In this document: positions 7,917 to 15,913 of the stretch, in pieces
Layout: each line of letters begins with the position of its first letter
How positions within the stretch are numbered: the first letter of the stretch is position 1
Assembly: GCA_913031385.1 (NCBI GenBank)
Contig: CAJWCT010000003.1
Span: 1-42,133 of the forward strand
Direction: 5' to 3'
Source: an uncultured Flavobacteriales bacterium
GTDB lineage: Bacteria > Bacteroidota > Bacteroidia > Flavobacteriales > Flavobacteriaceae
Length of the DNA stretch: 42,133 nucleotides
The notes under the pieces: model-generated
Databases searched by the model: none
Told to the model about the DNA's origin: nothing
The model's input: the letters and a program-made list of their open reading frames with translations, nothing else
Position numbers and translations under genes: made by a program

Positions 7917-9583
7917 ATCACAGCTTCACTATTTTCATGCCATTGCTTATATTTAGACATAAATTTTTCATCTATTTTAACCCTTTTAATTTTCAGTGTA
8001 GGAGTACACAGACCATTTTCGGGTGTCCATGCCTCTTTCATAATAACAATGGTTGAAACCTTTCTAAAACTTACTTGATCTTTATTTACAGATTCTAATT
8101 TATTATTAAGCTGCTGTTTTAATGTGTCTTTATCAATAGAATTAGCTCCTTCAGAAGGTACAACAAGAAGAATTGGTGCTGCTATTCCAAATCCAGCCAC
8201 ACACATCTGTTCAAATTCAGTAACATCTCCAAATAGTGCTTCAATTTTCCCAGGCTCAACAAATTCACCTGTAGTTGTTTTAAATGCGTCTTTGACTCTT
8301 CCAGTAATGTATAGATTGCCTTCATCATCAATTCTACCTCTATCTCCAGTATACAGCCATCCGTTCTTTATAGTGTTATTTGTGGTCTCTGAATCATTGT
8401 AATATCCTTTCATTACATATGGCCCTCTCATTAGTATTTCCCCAGTTTCAGAATCTATCTTAATATCAACTTTCGGTTGTGCTTTACCAACAGAACCAGG
8501 CTTGTCAGTAATTTCTCCTGGAAGTTGAGTGCATATTGCACAATTCTCAGTCATTCCATAGCCATTGGTTATCTTCACTCCAAGGCTCCTGTACCATACT
8601 CTTTGTGATTCTTGCATTGGCGCAGCTCCAGTTACAATTGCTTTTGCCTTGCTTAATCCTAATTTTTTCTTTAAAACCATTTTAAGTAAAGAAGAAACTA
8701 TAGGTATACTTAAGAGTTTATTTAACTTTTCTTGAGGGAATTTGGATAATATACCCATTTGAAATTTTGTATATATTCTTGGAACTCCAAAGAAAACGGT
8801 TGGTTGAACAGAGCCTAGATTTTGAGCAAATGTTTCTATAGATTCTGTAAAAGAAATGGTTCCTCCATATCTAAAACATGTCCATTCCACTACAATTCTT
8901 TCAGCAATATGATTTAATGGTAAATAAGAGAAGAATGAATTTTTTCCATTAAAATCTACTCTCAATGGATTGTGCTCTGGAGTTGTTAAGCATTCTGTAT
9001 TTTCATTGGTTTGATAATCTAGAACTACTCCCTTTGGCGTACCAGTTGTTCCAGAAGTAAATATGATTGTCCATACATCACTACGGTCTGGGTAAAAATC
9101 TTCTTGTTGAGGTTCAAATTTATTAATAAAATCAAACCATTGATGACCCACAGAAATTTCTGAGCAATCCTTATAGTGTGGAAATGCAATTAACGGCATA
9201 TCATCTGGAATTCCGTTTTTAATTTCATCCCATGCATTAACTTTACCCATAAAAAGGGCACTTACATCTCCAAAATGTAAGAGACTTTTTAGTTCTTTGG
9301 AATTTAATGTTGGAAAGAAAGGAACAGACACATATCCTGCCATATATATGGCTAAATCAGCAATAATCCATTCTCTACAATTTTTAGACATTAACCCAAT
9401 ATGACTTTTAGGAGGTAGTCCAAGAGTTTTTAATCCAGTAGCTAATTTTCTGGCCATTTGACCAGTTTCTCCCCAAGTATATTCTTCCCATTTATCACCA
9501 AATGGTTGCCTTAAAAAAGGTTTGTCTTTTAATTTTCTTTCCCATTCATAGAAGTTGAATTTGAATTTATTATTGCTTTCCAT
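7907..9583 (-). CDS. Long-chain-type acyl-CoA synthetase (AMP-forming)
   Basis: A 558-aa adenylate-forming ligase of the fatty-acyl-CoA synthetase group. The P-loop is IIFTSGTTGTPKG at 173-185. A GYGMTE motif lies in the middle third, followed by YTGDRGRIDDEGNLYITGRV and KDAFKTTTGEFVEP, the hinge and C-terminal region, which resembles eukaryotic-type long-chain ligases. It activates a free carboxylic acid to the acyl-CoA with ATP and CoA, the expected first step for this operon. It is the first gene of the minus-strand operon and is divergent from the carboxyltransferase operon across about 310 nt. Chain length cannot be read from the sequence; in lva operons the equivalent ligase (LvaE) activates levulinate. 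Confidence 0.9.
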   Translation of the reverse strand: MESNNKFKFNFYEWERKLKDKPFLRQPFGDKWEEYTWGETGQMARKLATGLKTLGLPPKSHIGLMSKNCREWIIADLAIYMAGYVSVPFFPTLNSKELKSLLHFGDVSALFMGKVNAWDEIKNGIPDDMPLIAFPHYKDCSEISVGHQWFDFINKFEPQQEDFYPDRSDVWTIIFTSGTTGTPKGVVLDYQTNENTECLTTPEHNPLRVDFNGKNSFFSYLPLNHIAERIVVEWTCFRYGGTISFTESIETFAQNLGSVQPTVFFGVPRIYTKFQMGILSKFPQEKLNKLLSIPIVSSLLKMVLKKKLGLSKAKAIVTGAAPMQESQRVWYRSLGVKITNGYGMTENCAICTQLPGEITDKPGSVGKAQPKVDIKIDSETGEILMRGPYVMKGYYNDSETTNNTIKNGWLYTGDRGRIDDEGNLYITGRVKDAFKTTTGEFVEPGKIEALFGDVTEFEQMCVAGFGIAAPILLVVPSEGANSIDKDTLKQQLNNKLESVNKDQVSFRKVSTIVIMKEAWTPENGLCTPTLKIKRVKIDEKFMSKYKQWHENSEAVIWE

Positions 9584-9614
9584 TATTAGTTTTTTACTGT
9601 AGTTTTTATAATTT

Positions 9615-9631
9615 AGGTGTGTTCAACACCT
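9615..9631. other. Short perfect hairpin in the CoA-ligase leader
   Basis: AGGTGT (9615-9620) and ACACCT (9626-9631) are perfect inverted copies around a 5-nt loop, with T residues following on the plus strand. It would lie in the 5' leader of the minus operon. No plus-strand gene ends here, so it is not an obvious terminator. Confidence 0.4.
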
Positions 9632-9680
9632 TTTTCTATAGAAAATGAATATAGAATGTAACTTTTTTTATTTAAAACTA

Positions 9681-9706
9681 CAAAAATATATGTATCTCGT
9701 AGTCAA
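9681..9706 (-). promoter_or_regulatory. Candidate promoter of the CoA-ligase operon
   Basis: On the minus strand TATTTTTG (9688 to 9681) matches the Bacteroidota -7 consensus TAnnTTTG. A TTG (9706 to 9704) lies 15 nt upstream, shorter than the usual 17-23. The predicted start would leave a leader of about 90 nt before the ATG at 9583. Confidence 0.35.
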
Positions 9707-9893
9707 TAAATAGATTTTCAAATTTCTACTTCTATAGATTTTTTATGTATGATTTAGAATCTCAGATTTGGCTTTGTGCCTCATTAATTCTTTAAATTCT
9801 CGACTTGAAAAGTCCAAGAATTTCATTATATTAAATAAATTACTAACAAATGAAAAATATTATAAATAATCTATTAAAATAAATTTTTATTTA

Positions 9894-11492
9894 ATGAAAG
9901 GTAAAAAGTCAAATATTGATGTTTTAAGTTCAAATTTTATTGAAAATGAGATTTCTATGAAGAAATTATTGAAAGAACTTAATTCCTATTTTAAATTGTC
10001 AAAGTTAGAAGGCAATAAAGATAAAATTAAAAGAGCTAGAAGAAGAAAGAAACTCCTTGCTAGAGAAAAAATAGACTTATTACTTGATAAAAATAAACCT
10101 CATATAGAATTGATGTCACTTGCTGGCTTAAAACATGAAAACGGATTTGGAGCAGGTGGAACTACAGTAGTTGTTTTGGGTTATGTTTCTAATGTTCTTT
10201 GTTTAATTAACGCAAATGTCGCAACAAGAAAGGCAGGTGCAATTGATTATGCTACAAGCTTAAAAAATCTAAGATTATCACAAATTGCTAATGAAAATAA
10301 ATTATTAACTATAAATCTAGTCGAAAGTGGTGGAGCTAATTTGCCAGATCAGGATAGGGTTTTTAATAATTACGGAAAGTTTTTTATGGAGATGTCTAGA
10401 AGATCTAAGGAAGGAATCCCAACAATTTCTGTAGTATTTGGTAATGCAACGGCAGGTGGCGCATATGTTCCTGGAATGTCTGATTATTCAATTCTCCAGA
10501 AGAATGCAGCTAAAGTCTTTTTGGCAGGACCACCATTAGTAAAGATGGCAACTAATGAAGATGCTAATGAAGAGGAATTAGGAGGAGCTCAAATGCATAG
10601 TAGTATTTCTGGCGTTTCAGATTTTTTAGCTAATGACGAAAAACATGCTATAGAAATAGCAAAAAATTTAATCAAAAAAATTAAGCAACCTGAGGCTAAC
10701 AACTATGAGAGCGATGCATCTTCCCCAAAATTTGATAAAAATGAGATTTTAGGGATTATTCCTTCTAACTTGAAAAAAGCTTTTGATATTAGAGAACTTG
10801 TCAAAAGATTTGTTGATAGTTCTGAATTTATTGAATTCAAAGAAAATTATGGTAGAACAATGTTTTGCTGTTGGACAAAAATTAATGGTTATCCTATTGG
10901 AATTATTGCTAATAATGGAGTAATTTTTATTGAGTCAGCAAGAAAGGCTACCCATTTTATACAATTAGCTAATAAATCTAATACTCCTTTACTATTTATT
11001 CATAATACTACAGGCTTTATGGTAGGAAAGAGATATGAACAAAATGGAATGATTAATAGTGGATCTCAATTAATTCATGCTGTTGCTGGAAGTACAGTTC
11101 CACACATTAGTCTACAGGTTGGTAATTCATATGGTGCTGGAAACTATGCAATGTGTGGTAGATCTTTTGACCCTAGGTTCCTTTTTTCATATCCAAATGT
11201 AAAATCTGGTGTCATGGGAGCAGATCAGTTGTCTGGTGTTATGGAAATTATTAAAAGAAATTCAGCATCATCATTAAATAAAGCTATTGATGAAGAAAAA
11301 CTTAAAATAGAAAAGGAAAAGTTGGCTGAACAGGCTGATAAAAAGGCAAGTGTTTGGCATACTACTTCTGAGGTCTGGGACGATGGAGTTATTGATCCAA
11401 CAGACACCAGAAAATATTTGTCTTTAGCATTAGCAGCTGTTTACAACAATGAAATAAAGGGGTCTAGTTCTTTTGGAGTATTTAGAATGTAA
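9894..11492 (+). CDS. Acyl-CoA carboxylase, carboxyltransferase (beta) subunit
   Basis: A 532-aa protein of the biotin-dependent acyl-CoA carboxyltransferase family (PccB/MccB/AtuC type). It has two crotonase-like domains: the N half carries NLVESGGANLPDQ, NATAGGAYVPGMSDY and FLAGPPLVKMAT, and the C half carries IGIIANNGVIFIESA, FIHNTTGFMVGKRYE and NSYGAGNYAMCGR. The overall pattern is nearest to methylcrotonyl- or geranyl-CoA carboxylase beta subunits. It would transfer carboxyl from carboxybiotin to an acyl-CoA. No biotin carboxylase/BCCP alpha subunit gene is in the window, so a partner must be encoded elsewhere or be shared. It is the first gene of the plus-strand half of the island; the crotonase gene follows after 9 nt. 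Confidence 0.92.
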   Translation: MKGKKSNIDVLSSNFIENEISMKKLLKELNSYFKLSKLEGNKDKIKRARRRKKLLAREKIDLLLDKNKPHIELMSLAGLKHENGFGAGGTTVVVLGYVSNVLCLINANVATRKAGAIDYATSLKNLRLSQIANENKLLTINLVESGGANLPDQDRVFNNYGKFFMEMSRRSKEGIPTISVVFGNATAGGAYVPGMSDYSILQKNAAKVFLAGPPLVKMATNEDANEEELGGAQMHSSISGVSDFLANDEKHAIEIAKNLIKKIKQPEANNYESDASSPKFDKNEILGIIPSNLKKAFDIRELVKRFVDSSEFIEFKENYGRTMFCCWTKINGYPIGIIANNGVIFIESARKATHFIQLANKSNTPLLFIHNTTGFMVGKRYEQNGMINSGSQLIHAVAGSTVPHISLQVGNSYGAGNYAMCGRSFDPRFLFSYPNVKSGVMGADQLSGVMEIIKRNSASSLNKAIDEEKLKIEKEKLAEQADKKASVWHTTSEVWDDGVIDPTDTRKYLSLALAAVYNNEIKGSSSFGVFRM

Positions 11493-11501
11493 AATTTGCT
11501 T

Positions 11502-12320
11502 ATGAATTTTTATAACAAAAAGGATGTTCAAAATATAAAATCATACAGATTTGATTTTATTGAAATAAGTGAAAACAATCACGTTTTTACAATCACTTTG
11601 AATCGCCCAGAAAAGAAAAATGCATTACATCCACAAATGACTAATGAAATAGCTTTTGCTATGCATTATGCACATTTTAATAATTCTGTTTGGATAGTTG
11701 TCTTTAAGGCAAATGGTGATACATTTTGTGCAGGTGCAGATCTTAATGCTATGATGGGGAAAGTTGATCCTCATAATTCGACAATACCAGTCCCTGAAAA
11801 AGAAATTTTAATGGGTGATCTTTTTAATGCTATAAGTAAACCTACAATAAGTGTTGTAGAAAAAAATGTTTACGCAGGCGGGTTTTTAATATTAGCTGGG
11901 TGTCTGTATGTTATTGCAGATAAAAATTTAAGATTCAGTCTGCCAGAAGTTAAAAGGGGGCTTTTCCCAATGCAGGTAATGGCTAGTCTAATTCAAGTAA
12001 TACAACCGAGAAAAGTTTTAGATTGGTGTGTTAGAGGATATAGTATTTCTTCAATGCAAGCAAAAGAATATGGCCTTGTAACACATCTTTCAACTCAGGA
12101 TAATATTGATATTGAGCTATCTAATTTAATTAAAGAAATATTAGATAATTCACCTACAGCAATTAGGCTAGGAATAGAAGCATACAATTATATTACTAAT
12201 AAACCTGATCAGCATCAATATTTATTAGAAATGTTGAATAAAGCAATAAAATCTAATGATGCTAAAGAAGGAATTAGTGCATTTAAAGAAAAAAGAAAAC
12301 CAAATTGGAAAGGCAGGTAA
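11502..12320 (+). CDS. Enoyl-CoA hydratase/isomerase (crotonase) family protein
   Basis: A 272-aa crotonase-fold protein with LNRPEKKNAL at 33-42, the first oxyanion segment FCAGAD at 75-80, AGG at 125-127, and SLPEVKRGLFP at 146-156. E149 corresponds to the second catalytic Glu of classical hydratases. The first (Glu of GGCEL) is replaced by Leu in GGFLI, and the usual PGAGG is absent. It may therefore be an isomerase, a hydratase of branched glutaconyl-CoA type, or another crotonase reaction. I prefer the ATG at 11502; a TTG six bases upstream is possible. It lies 9 nt after the carboxyltransferase stop, a pairing also seen in liu/atu clusters, where the hydratase acts on the carboxylated product. 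Confidence 0.85.
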   Translation: MNFYNKKDVQNIKSYRFDFIEISENNHVFTITLNRPEKKNALHPQMTNEIAFAMHYAHFNNSVWIVVFKANGDTFCAGADLNAMMGKVDPHNSTIPVPEKEILMGDLFNAISKPTISVVEKNVYAGGFLILAGCLYVIADKNLRFSLPEVKRGLFPMQVMASLIQVIQPRKVLDWCVRGYSISSMQAKEYGLVTHLSTQDNIDIELSNLIKEILDNSPTAIRLGIEAYNYITNKPDQHQYLLEMLNKAIKSNDAKEGISAFKEKRKPNWKGR

Positions 12321-12321
12321 T

Positions 12322-12363
12322 TATAGTTAAATTTACTATGCGTGCATAGTAAATTTAACTATA
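12322..12363. repeat. Perfect 42-nt palindrome (20-bp arms, 2-nt centre)
   Basis: Bases 12322-12341 are the exact reverse complement of 12344-12363, apart from a GT centre at 12342-12343. It starts 2 nt after the crotonase stop and ends 23 nt before the MDR ATG. No U-rich tract follows, so it does not look like a standard terminator. It could be an operator, an mRNA processing or stability stem, or a cruciform-forming site. Confidence 0.9.
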
Positions 12364-12386
12364 TTTGTTGTCTAAAAAAAATAATT

Positions 12387-13385
12387 ATGATAAATAAGCA
12401 AGTCCTTTTTACTAAAAGACCAATTGGTACACCTGATGAATCAATTTGGAAGCATGTTGAATCTAAAGTAAGAGATTTACAAGACAATGAATTCCTAATT
12501 AAAAATCACTACATATCTTTAGATCCAGCCATGAGGGGATGGATGAATGATGCACGATCATATATTGAACCTGTTCAATTAGGAGAAGTAATGAGAGCAG
12601 GTACAGTTGGTGAGGTAGTTAAATCAAACAATGAAGATTTTAAGGTTGGTCAATTTGTTTCAGGATGGGGAGGTGCTCAAGAATATTGTATAAGTTCAGG
12701 TGATAATTATAATAAAATTTATCCTGCTGATATTCCATTACCTACATTTCTTGGATATTTAGGAATGCCTGGAATGACTGCGTATTTTGGAATTTTACAG
12801 GAGGGTAAAATTAAAGAAGGTGACATAGTCTTGGTTTCAGCTGCAGCTGGGGCCGTAGGTAGTTTGGTAGGTCAAATTGCCAAAATAAAAGGATGTAGGG
12901 TTATTGGAATAGCTGGAGGAAAAGAAAAGTGTGACTTTCTTGTTGATGAATTAGGATTTGATGATGCAATAGACTACAAAAATGAAGAAATCTACACTTC
13001 ATTAAAAGAAAAATGCCCTAATGGAATTGATGTATATTTTGATAATGTTGGAGGAGAAATTTTAGATGCTGTTTTAACTAGAATTAACAAAAATGCTAGG
13101 ATAGTAATATGTGGAGCTATATCCCAGTATAACAACAAAACTAAAGTAGTGGGGCCGTCAAATTATATGTCATTATTAGTTAATAGAGCTAGTATGAAAG
13201 GTATGGTAGTTTTTGATTATAAGGATAATTATATGAAAGCTCTTACTGATATAGCAACTTGGTTTAAAGAAGGAAAGTTAAAAAATAATGACACAATTAT
13301 TGAAGGAATTGAAAACTTTCACGAGGCATTTCTTAAACTATTTTCAGGTGATAAATTAGGGAAGCTTGTATTAAAAATTGTATAA
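12387..13385 (+). CDS. NADP-dependent oxidoreductase, MDR family (prostaglandin-reductase / CurA-like)
   Basis: A 332-aa zinc-free medium-chain reductase. It opens with MINKQVLFTKRPIGTP, has ISLDPAMRGWM at 43-53, and the NADPH-binding Rossmann segment VSAAAGAVGSLVGQIAK at 150-166 followed by VIGIAGG. Relatives reduce the C=C bond of alpha,beta-unsaturated ketones, aldehydes or 15-oxo-prostaglandins. In this operon it may reduce an enone or unsaturated side chain before beta-oxidation, or detoxify reactive enals. The start is ATG at 12387. An in-frame GTG at 12342 would put the N-terminus inside the palindrome and add 15 residues not typical of the family. The next gene starts 9 nt after its stop. 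Confidence 0.9.
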   Translation: MINKQVLFTKRPIGTPDESIWKHVESKVRDLQDNEFLIKNHYISLDPAMRGWMNDARSYIEPVQLGEVMRAGTVGEVVKSNNEDFKVGQFVSGWGGAQEYCISSGDNYNKIYPADIPLPTFLGYLGMPGMTAYFGILQEGKIKEGDIVLVSAAAGAVGSLVGQIAKIKGCRVIGIAGGKEKCDFLVDELGFDDAIDYKNEEIYTSLKEKCPNGIDVYFDNVGGEILDAVLTRINKNARIVICGAISQYNNKTKVVGPSNYMSLLVNRASMKGMVVFDYKDNYMKALTDIATWFKEGKLKNNDTIIEGIENFHEAFLKLFSGDKLGKLVLKIV

Positions 13386-13394
13386 TAGTTACAA

Positions 13395-14372
13395 ATGAAA
13401 AATAAAATTTCTTTATTTGATGGTTTGTCAATACCGGTAATTGCTGCTCCATTATTTTTAATTTCTGGACCTAGACTTGTTATAGAATGTTGTAAGAATG
13501 GAATTGTAGGTACATTTCCTGCTCTTAATCAAAGAACTAGTGAAGGTTTTGAGGAGTGGCTAATTCAAATAAAATCTGAACTTGATGAATTCGAAAAGGA
13601 GACAGGGAAAAAACCTGCACCTTTTGGAGTCAATTTAATTGTTCATAATACAAATCCAAGAGTTAGGGCTGATTTGAAAATATGCATAAAACATAAGGTT
13701 CCTATAGTTATAACATCTCTAGGGGCAGTTTCAAGATTAGTTGATGCAGTCCATAGTTATGGAGGACTAGTATTTCATGATATTGTAAAAAAGAGACATG
13801 CTGAAAAAGCAACTGAAGCTGGGGTTGATGGATTAATCTTAGTTGCTGCGGGTGCTGGAGGCCATGCTGGGACAATTAATCCAATGGCATTAATTTCTGA
13901 AATAAAAAGTTTTTTTAATAAAACAGTTATCCTTTCTGGATGTATAAGTAATGGCAGGGATGTAGCTTCAGCATTGCAAATGGGAGCAGATTTAGCATAT
14001 ATGGGAACTAGATTTATTAATACAAAAGAAAGTAGAGCCCCAGAGGATTATAAACAAATGATTATAGATTCTAGTGCAACTGATATTGTATATACAGCTG
14101 CAGTTTCTGGTGTCCCTGCTAGTTTTTTAAGACCTAGCCTAGAATCTATGGGAATAACTGAAGAAATGTGGGGAAGAAAAGCTAAAATGGATTTTGGAAA
14201 GGAACTTGATGCTGCACAAGCTGAAGCAAAAGCATGGAGCACCATTTGGTCTGCAGGTCAAGGAGTTACAAGTATTTCTGATGATCTTCCTGTTCAAGAA
14301 TTAGTTGATAAAATTACCAATGAATTTAAGGAATCCATAAAAGAGCAATCGAAACTTTTAGACAAGTATTAA
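13395..14372 (+). CDS. Nitronate monooxygenase-like FMN enzyme (2-nitropropane dioxygenase family)
   Basis: A 325-aa TIM-barrel flavoprotein. It begins with SIPVIAAPLFLISGPRL, has AAGAGGHAG at 151-159 with H157 at the catalytic His position, and carries the FMN-phosphate region SGCISNGRDVASALQMGADL and MGTRF at 181-206. Members oxidise nitronates. Many homologues occur in acyl-CoA catabolic clusters, including steroid side-chain and ring degradation, where the real reaction appears to be oxidation or reduction of a CoA ester. The operon context favours such a role over nitroalkane detoxification. It is the last gene of the plus operon and overlaps the convergent DASS transporter gene by 4 nt. 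Confidence 0.88.
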   Translation: MKNKISLFDGLSIPVIAAPLFLISGPRLVIECCKNGIVGTFPALNQRTSEGFEEWLIQIKSELDEFEKETGKKPAPFGVNLIVHNTNPRVRADLKICIKHKVPIVITSLGAVSRLVDAVHSYGGLVFHDIVKKRHAEKATEAGVDGLILVAAGAGGHAGTINPMALISEIKSFFNKTVILSGCISNGRDVASALQMGADLAYMGTRFINTKESRAPEDYKQMIIDSSATDIVYTAAVSGVPASFLRPSLESMGITEEMWGRKAKMDFGKELDAAQAEAKAWSTIWSAGQGVTSISDDLPVQELVDKITNEFKESIKEQSKLLDKY

Positions 14373-15835
14373 TTTATCGGAATTAGTTCAGTAGAAACAT
14401 CAAATATTGATGGTAGGAAATAATATACAATAAGAGTAATTATAATTATTGATATTATATTCATCCAAATTCCTTTTTTAAACATATCTTCTATTTTTAA
14501 TAGTCCTGAACCAAAGACTACGGCATTTGGAGCAGTTGCAGTAGGCAACATAAACGCACATGATGCTGCTAGGGTTGCACTAATTAATAAAAAATATGGA
14601 TGAACATTAATTGCAAGAGCAATTGTTACCAATACTGGGAGTAGCATTGCTGTTGTAGCCATATTGGATGTCAGTTCAGTAAGTAAATTAATAGTTGTAA
14701 CAATTGTAAGAATTACAAGTATTAATGGGATACCATCAAGGTTTATAAGTAGATCAGCAATCCAAAGTGAAAGCCCACTTTTTGTAAATGCACTTGCTAT
14801 AGCCATACCACCACCAAATAATAGTAATATGCCCCAAGGTAATTTAACAGTATCTTTCCATACCAGTAAAGTTTTATCAACTGAATTTTTTTTGGTTGGA
14901 ATAATGAATAAAATTACAGCAAATGAAATAGCGATTATGGTATCATCAATTGTTGGTATAATTCTTTCAAGATAACCTCTTAAAATCCATGCAACTGCTG
15001 TTAGAACAAATACAATTAAAACTCTAGATTCTTCATATGAAAATTTACCCAATAGCTTAATTTGTTTTAATATTTCTTTTCTTCCTTCTGAGAATTCTTC
15101 ATTAGAAAATTTGTAAGCAACTTTAGTTAGATATAACCAACAAATAATTAGTAGGGTAGCGCTTATTGGAATACCAAATTTCATCCAGTCAAACATACTA
15201 ATTTTTATTCCATAGCTTTGTTCAACAACTCCGGCAAAAATCATATTTGGAGGTGTTCCAATTAATGTAGCCATACCACCAATAGATGCACTATAAGCTA
15301 TTGCTATCATAAGAGATTTACCAAAAACTACATTTTCATTTTCTATTGTATTTGGATCATCTTTTAGTTGTGCGATAATTGCTAATCCTACTGGAAGAAT
15401 CATAATTGAAGTTGCTGTGTTTGAAATCCACATTGATAAAAATGCAGTAGCAATCATAAATCCTAAAATAACTTTTGATTTTTTTGACCCTGTTAATCTA
15501 ATAATATTTAAAGCTAATCTTTTGTGTAAATTCCATTTTTCAATTGCTAGAGCAATAATAAATCCACCAACAAATAAGAAAACTAACTTGTGCCCATAAG
15601 AGGCAGTTGTCGATTGGAGATCTAAACCTCCAGAAAGCGGAAAAAGAACAATTGGAAGTAAGGCAGTTACAGCTATTGGCACACATTCAGTAACCCACCA
15701 TATAGCCATCCACATAGTGGATGCTAATATACATTTGGCCTCATAGTTTAGTCCCTCAGGATTAAAAAAGAATAATATTAAAGTAAATACTATTGGACCT
15801 AGAAATAAACCAACAATTTTTTTTGAAAAATTCAT
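14369..15835 (-). CDS. DASS (SLC13/INDY) sodium-coupled di/tricarboxylate transporter
   Basis: A 488-aa polytopic inner-membrane protein with many hydrophobic segments. Both halves carry the substrate/sodium signature of the family: WISNTATSIMILP (SNT at 138-140) and a second copy, SNMATTAMLLP, in the C half. ESVG-type and IGTPPN motifs (MATLIGTPPNMIF) are present. It should import C4 dicarboxylates, citrate or related organic acids with sodium; sulfate is less likely. It lies convergent to the acyl-CoA island and divergent (78 nt) from an outer-membrane porin gene, suggesting uptake across both membranes. The exact substrate cannot be read from the sequence. Confidence 0.92.
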   Translation of the reverse strand: MNFSKKIVGLFLGPIVFTLILFFFNPEGLNYEAKCILASTMWMAIWWVTECVPIAVTALLPIVLFPLSGGLDLQSTTASYGHKLVFLFVGGFIIALAIEKWNLHKRLALNIIRLTGSKKSKVILGFMIATAFLSMWISNTATSIMILPVGLAIIAQLKDDPNTIENENVVFGKSLMIAIAYSASIGGMATLIGTPPNMIFAGVVEQSYGIKISMFDWMKFGIPISATLLIICWLYLTKVAYKFSNEEFSEGRKEILKQIKLLGKFSYEESRVLIVFVLTAVAWILRGYLERIIPTIDDTIIAISFAVILFIIPTKKNSVDKTLLVWKDTVKLPWGILLLFGGGMAIASAFTKSGLSLWIADLLINLDGIPLILVILTIVTTINLLTELTSNMATTAMLLPVLVTIALAINVHPYFLLISATLAASCAFMLPTATAPNAVVFGSGLLKIEDMFKKGIWMNIISIIIITLIVYYFLPSIFDVSTELIPIN

Positions 15836-15913
15836 AATTAATTAAAAATTAGTGATATTTGACCAATATTTTAGATTAAATAAAGTAAAATTATAATATA
15901 AATAAATTAACAA

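Larger units (their letters stand above)
9584..9893. other. Divergent intergenic control region of the acyl-CoA island
   Basis: About 310 nt without a gene between the CoA-ligase start (minus) and the carboxyltransferase start (plus). It holds a small hairpin near 9615-9631 and a minus-strand TAnnTTTG-type element near 9681. For the plus strand I see only a weak candidate, TTG (9804-9806), then 19 nt, then tatattaa. No regulator gene or small ORF is evident. Confidence 0.6.

Noticed and set aside
9615-9631. The AGGTGT/ACACCT hairpin with following T residues as a rho-independent terminator.
   Set aside because: It points to the plus strand, where no gene ends, and the 6-bp stem is weak. It is kept only as a leader hairpin.
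12342-12386. GTG start adding 15 residues to the MDR oxidoreductase.
   Set aside because: The extra residues would be encoded by the right arm of the palindrome and do not resemble the family. MINKQVLFTKRP from 12387 is the usual opening.
2074-14372. Naming the island an atu (acyclic terpene) or liu (leucine) cluster.
   Set aside because: The beta subunit, crotonase, ACAD, SDRs and ligase would fit, but no alpha subunit and no HMG-CoA or isohexenylglutaconyl-CoA lyase is present, and the kinase/ACAD10-11 pair is not part of those pathways.
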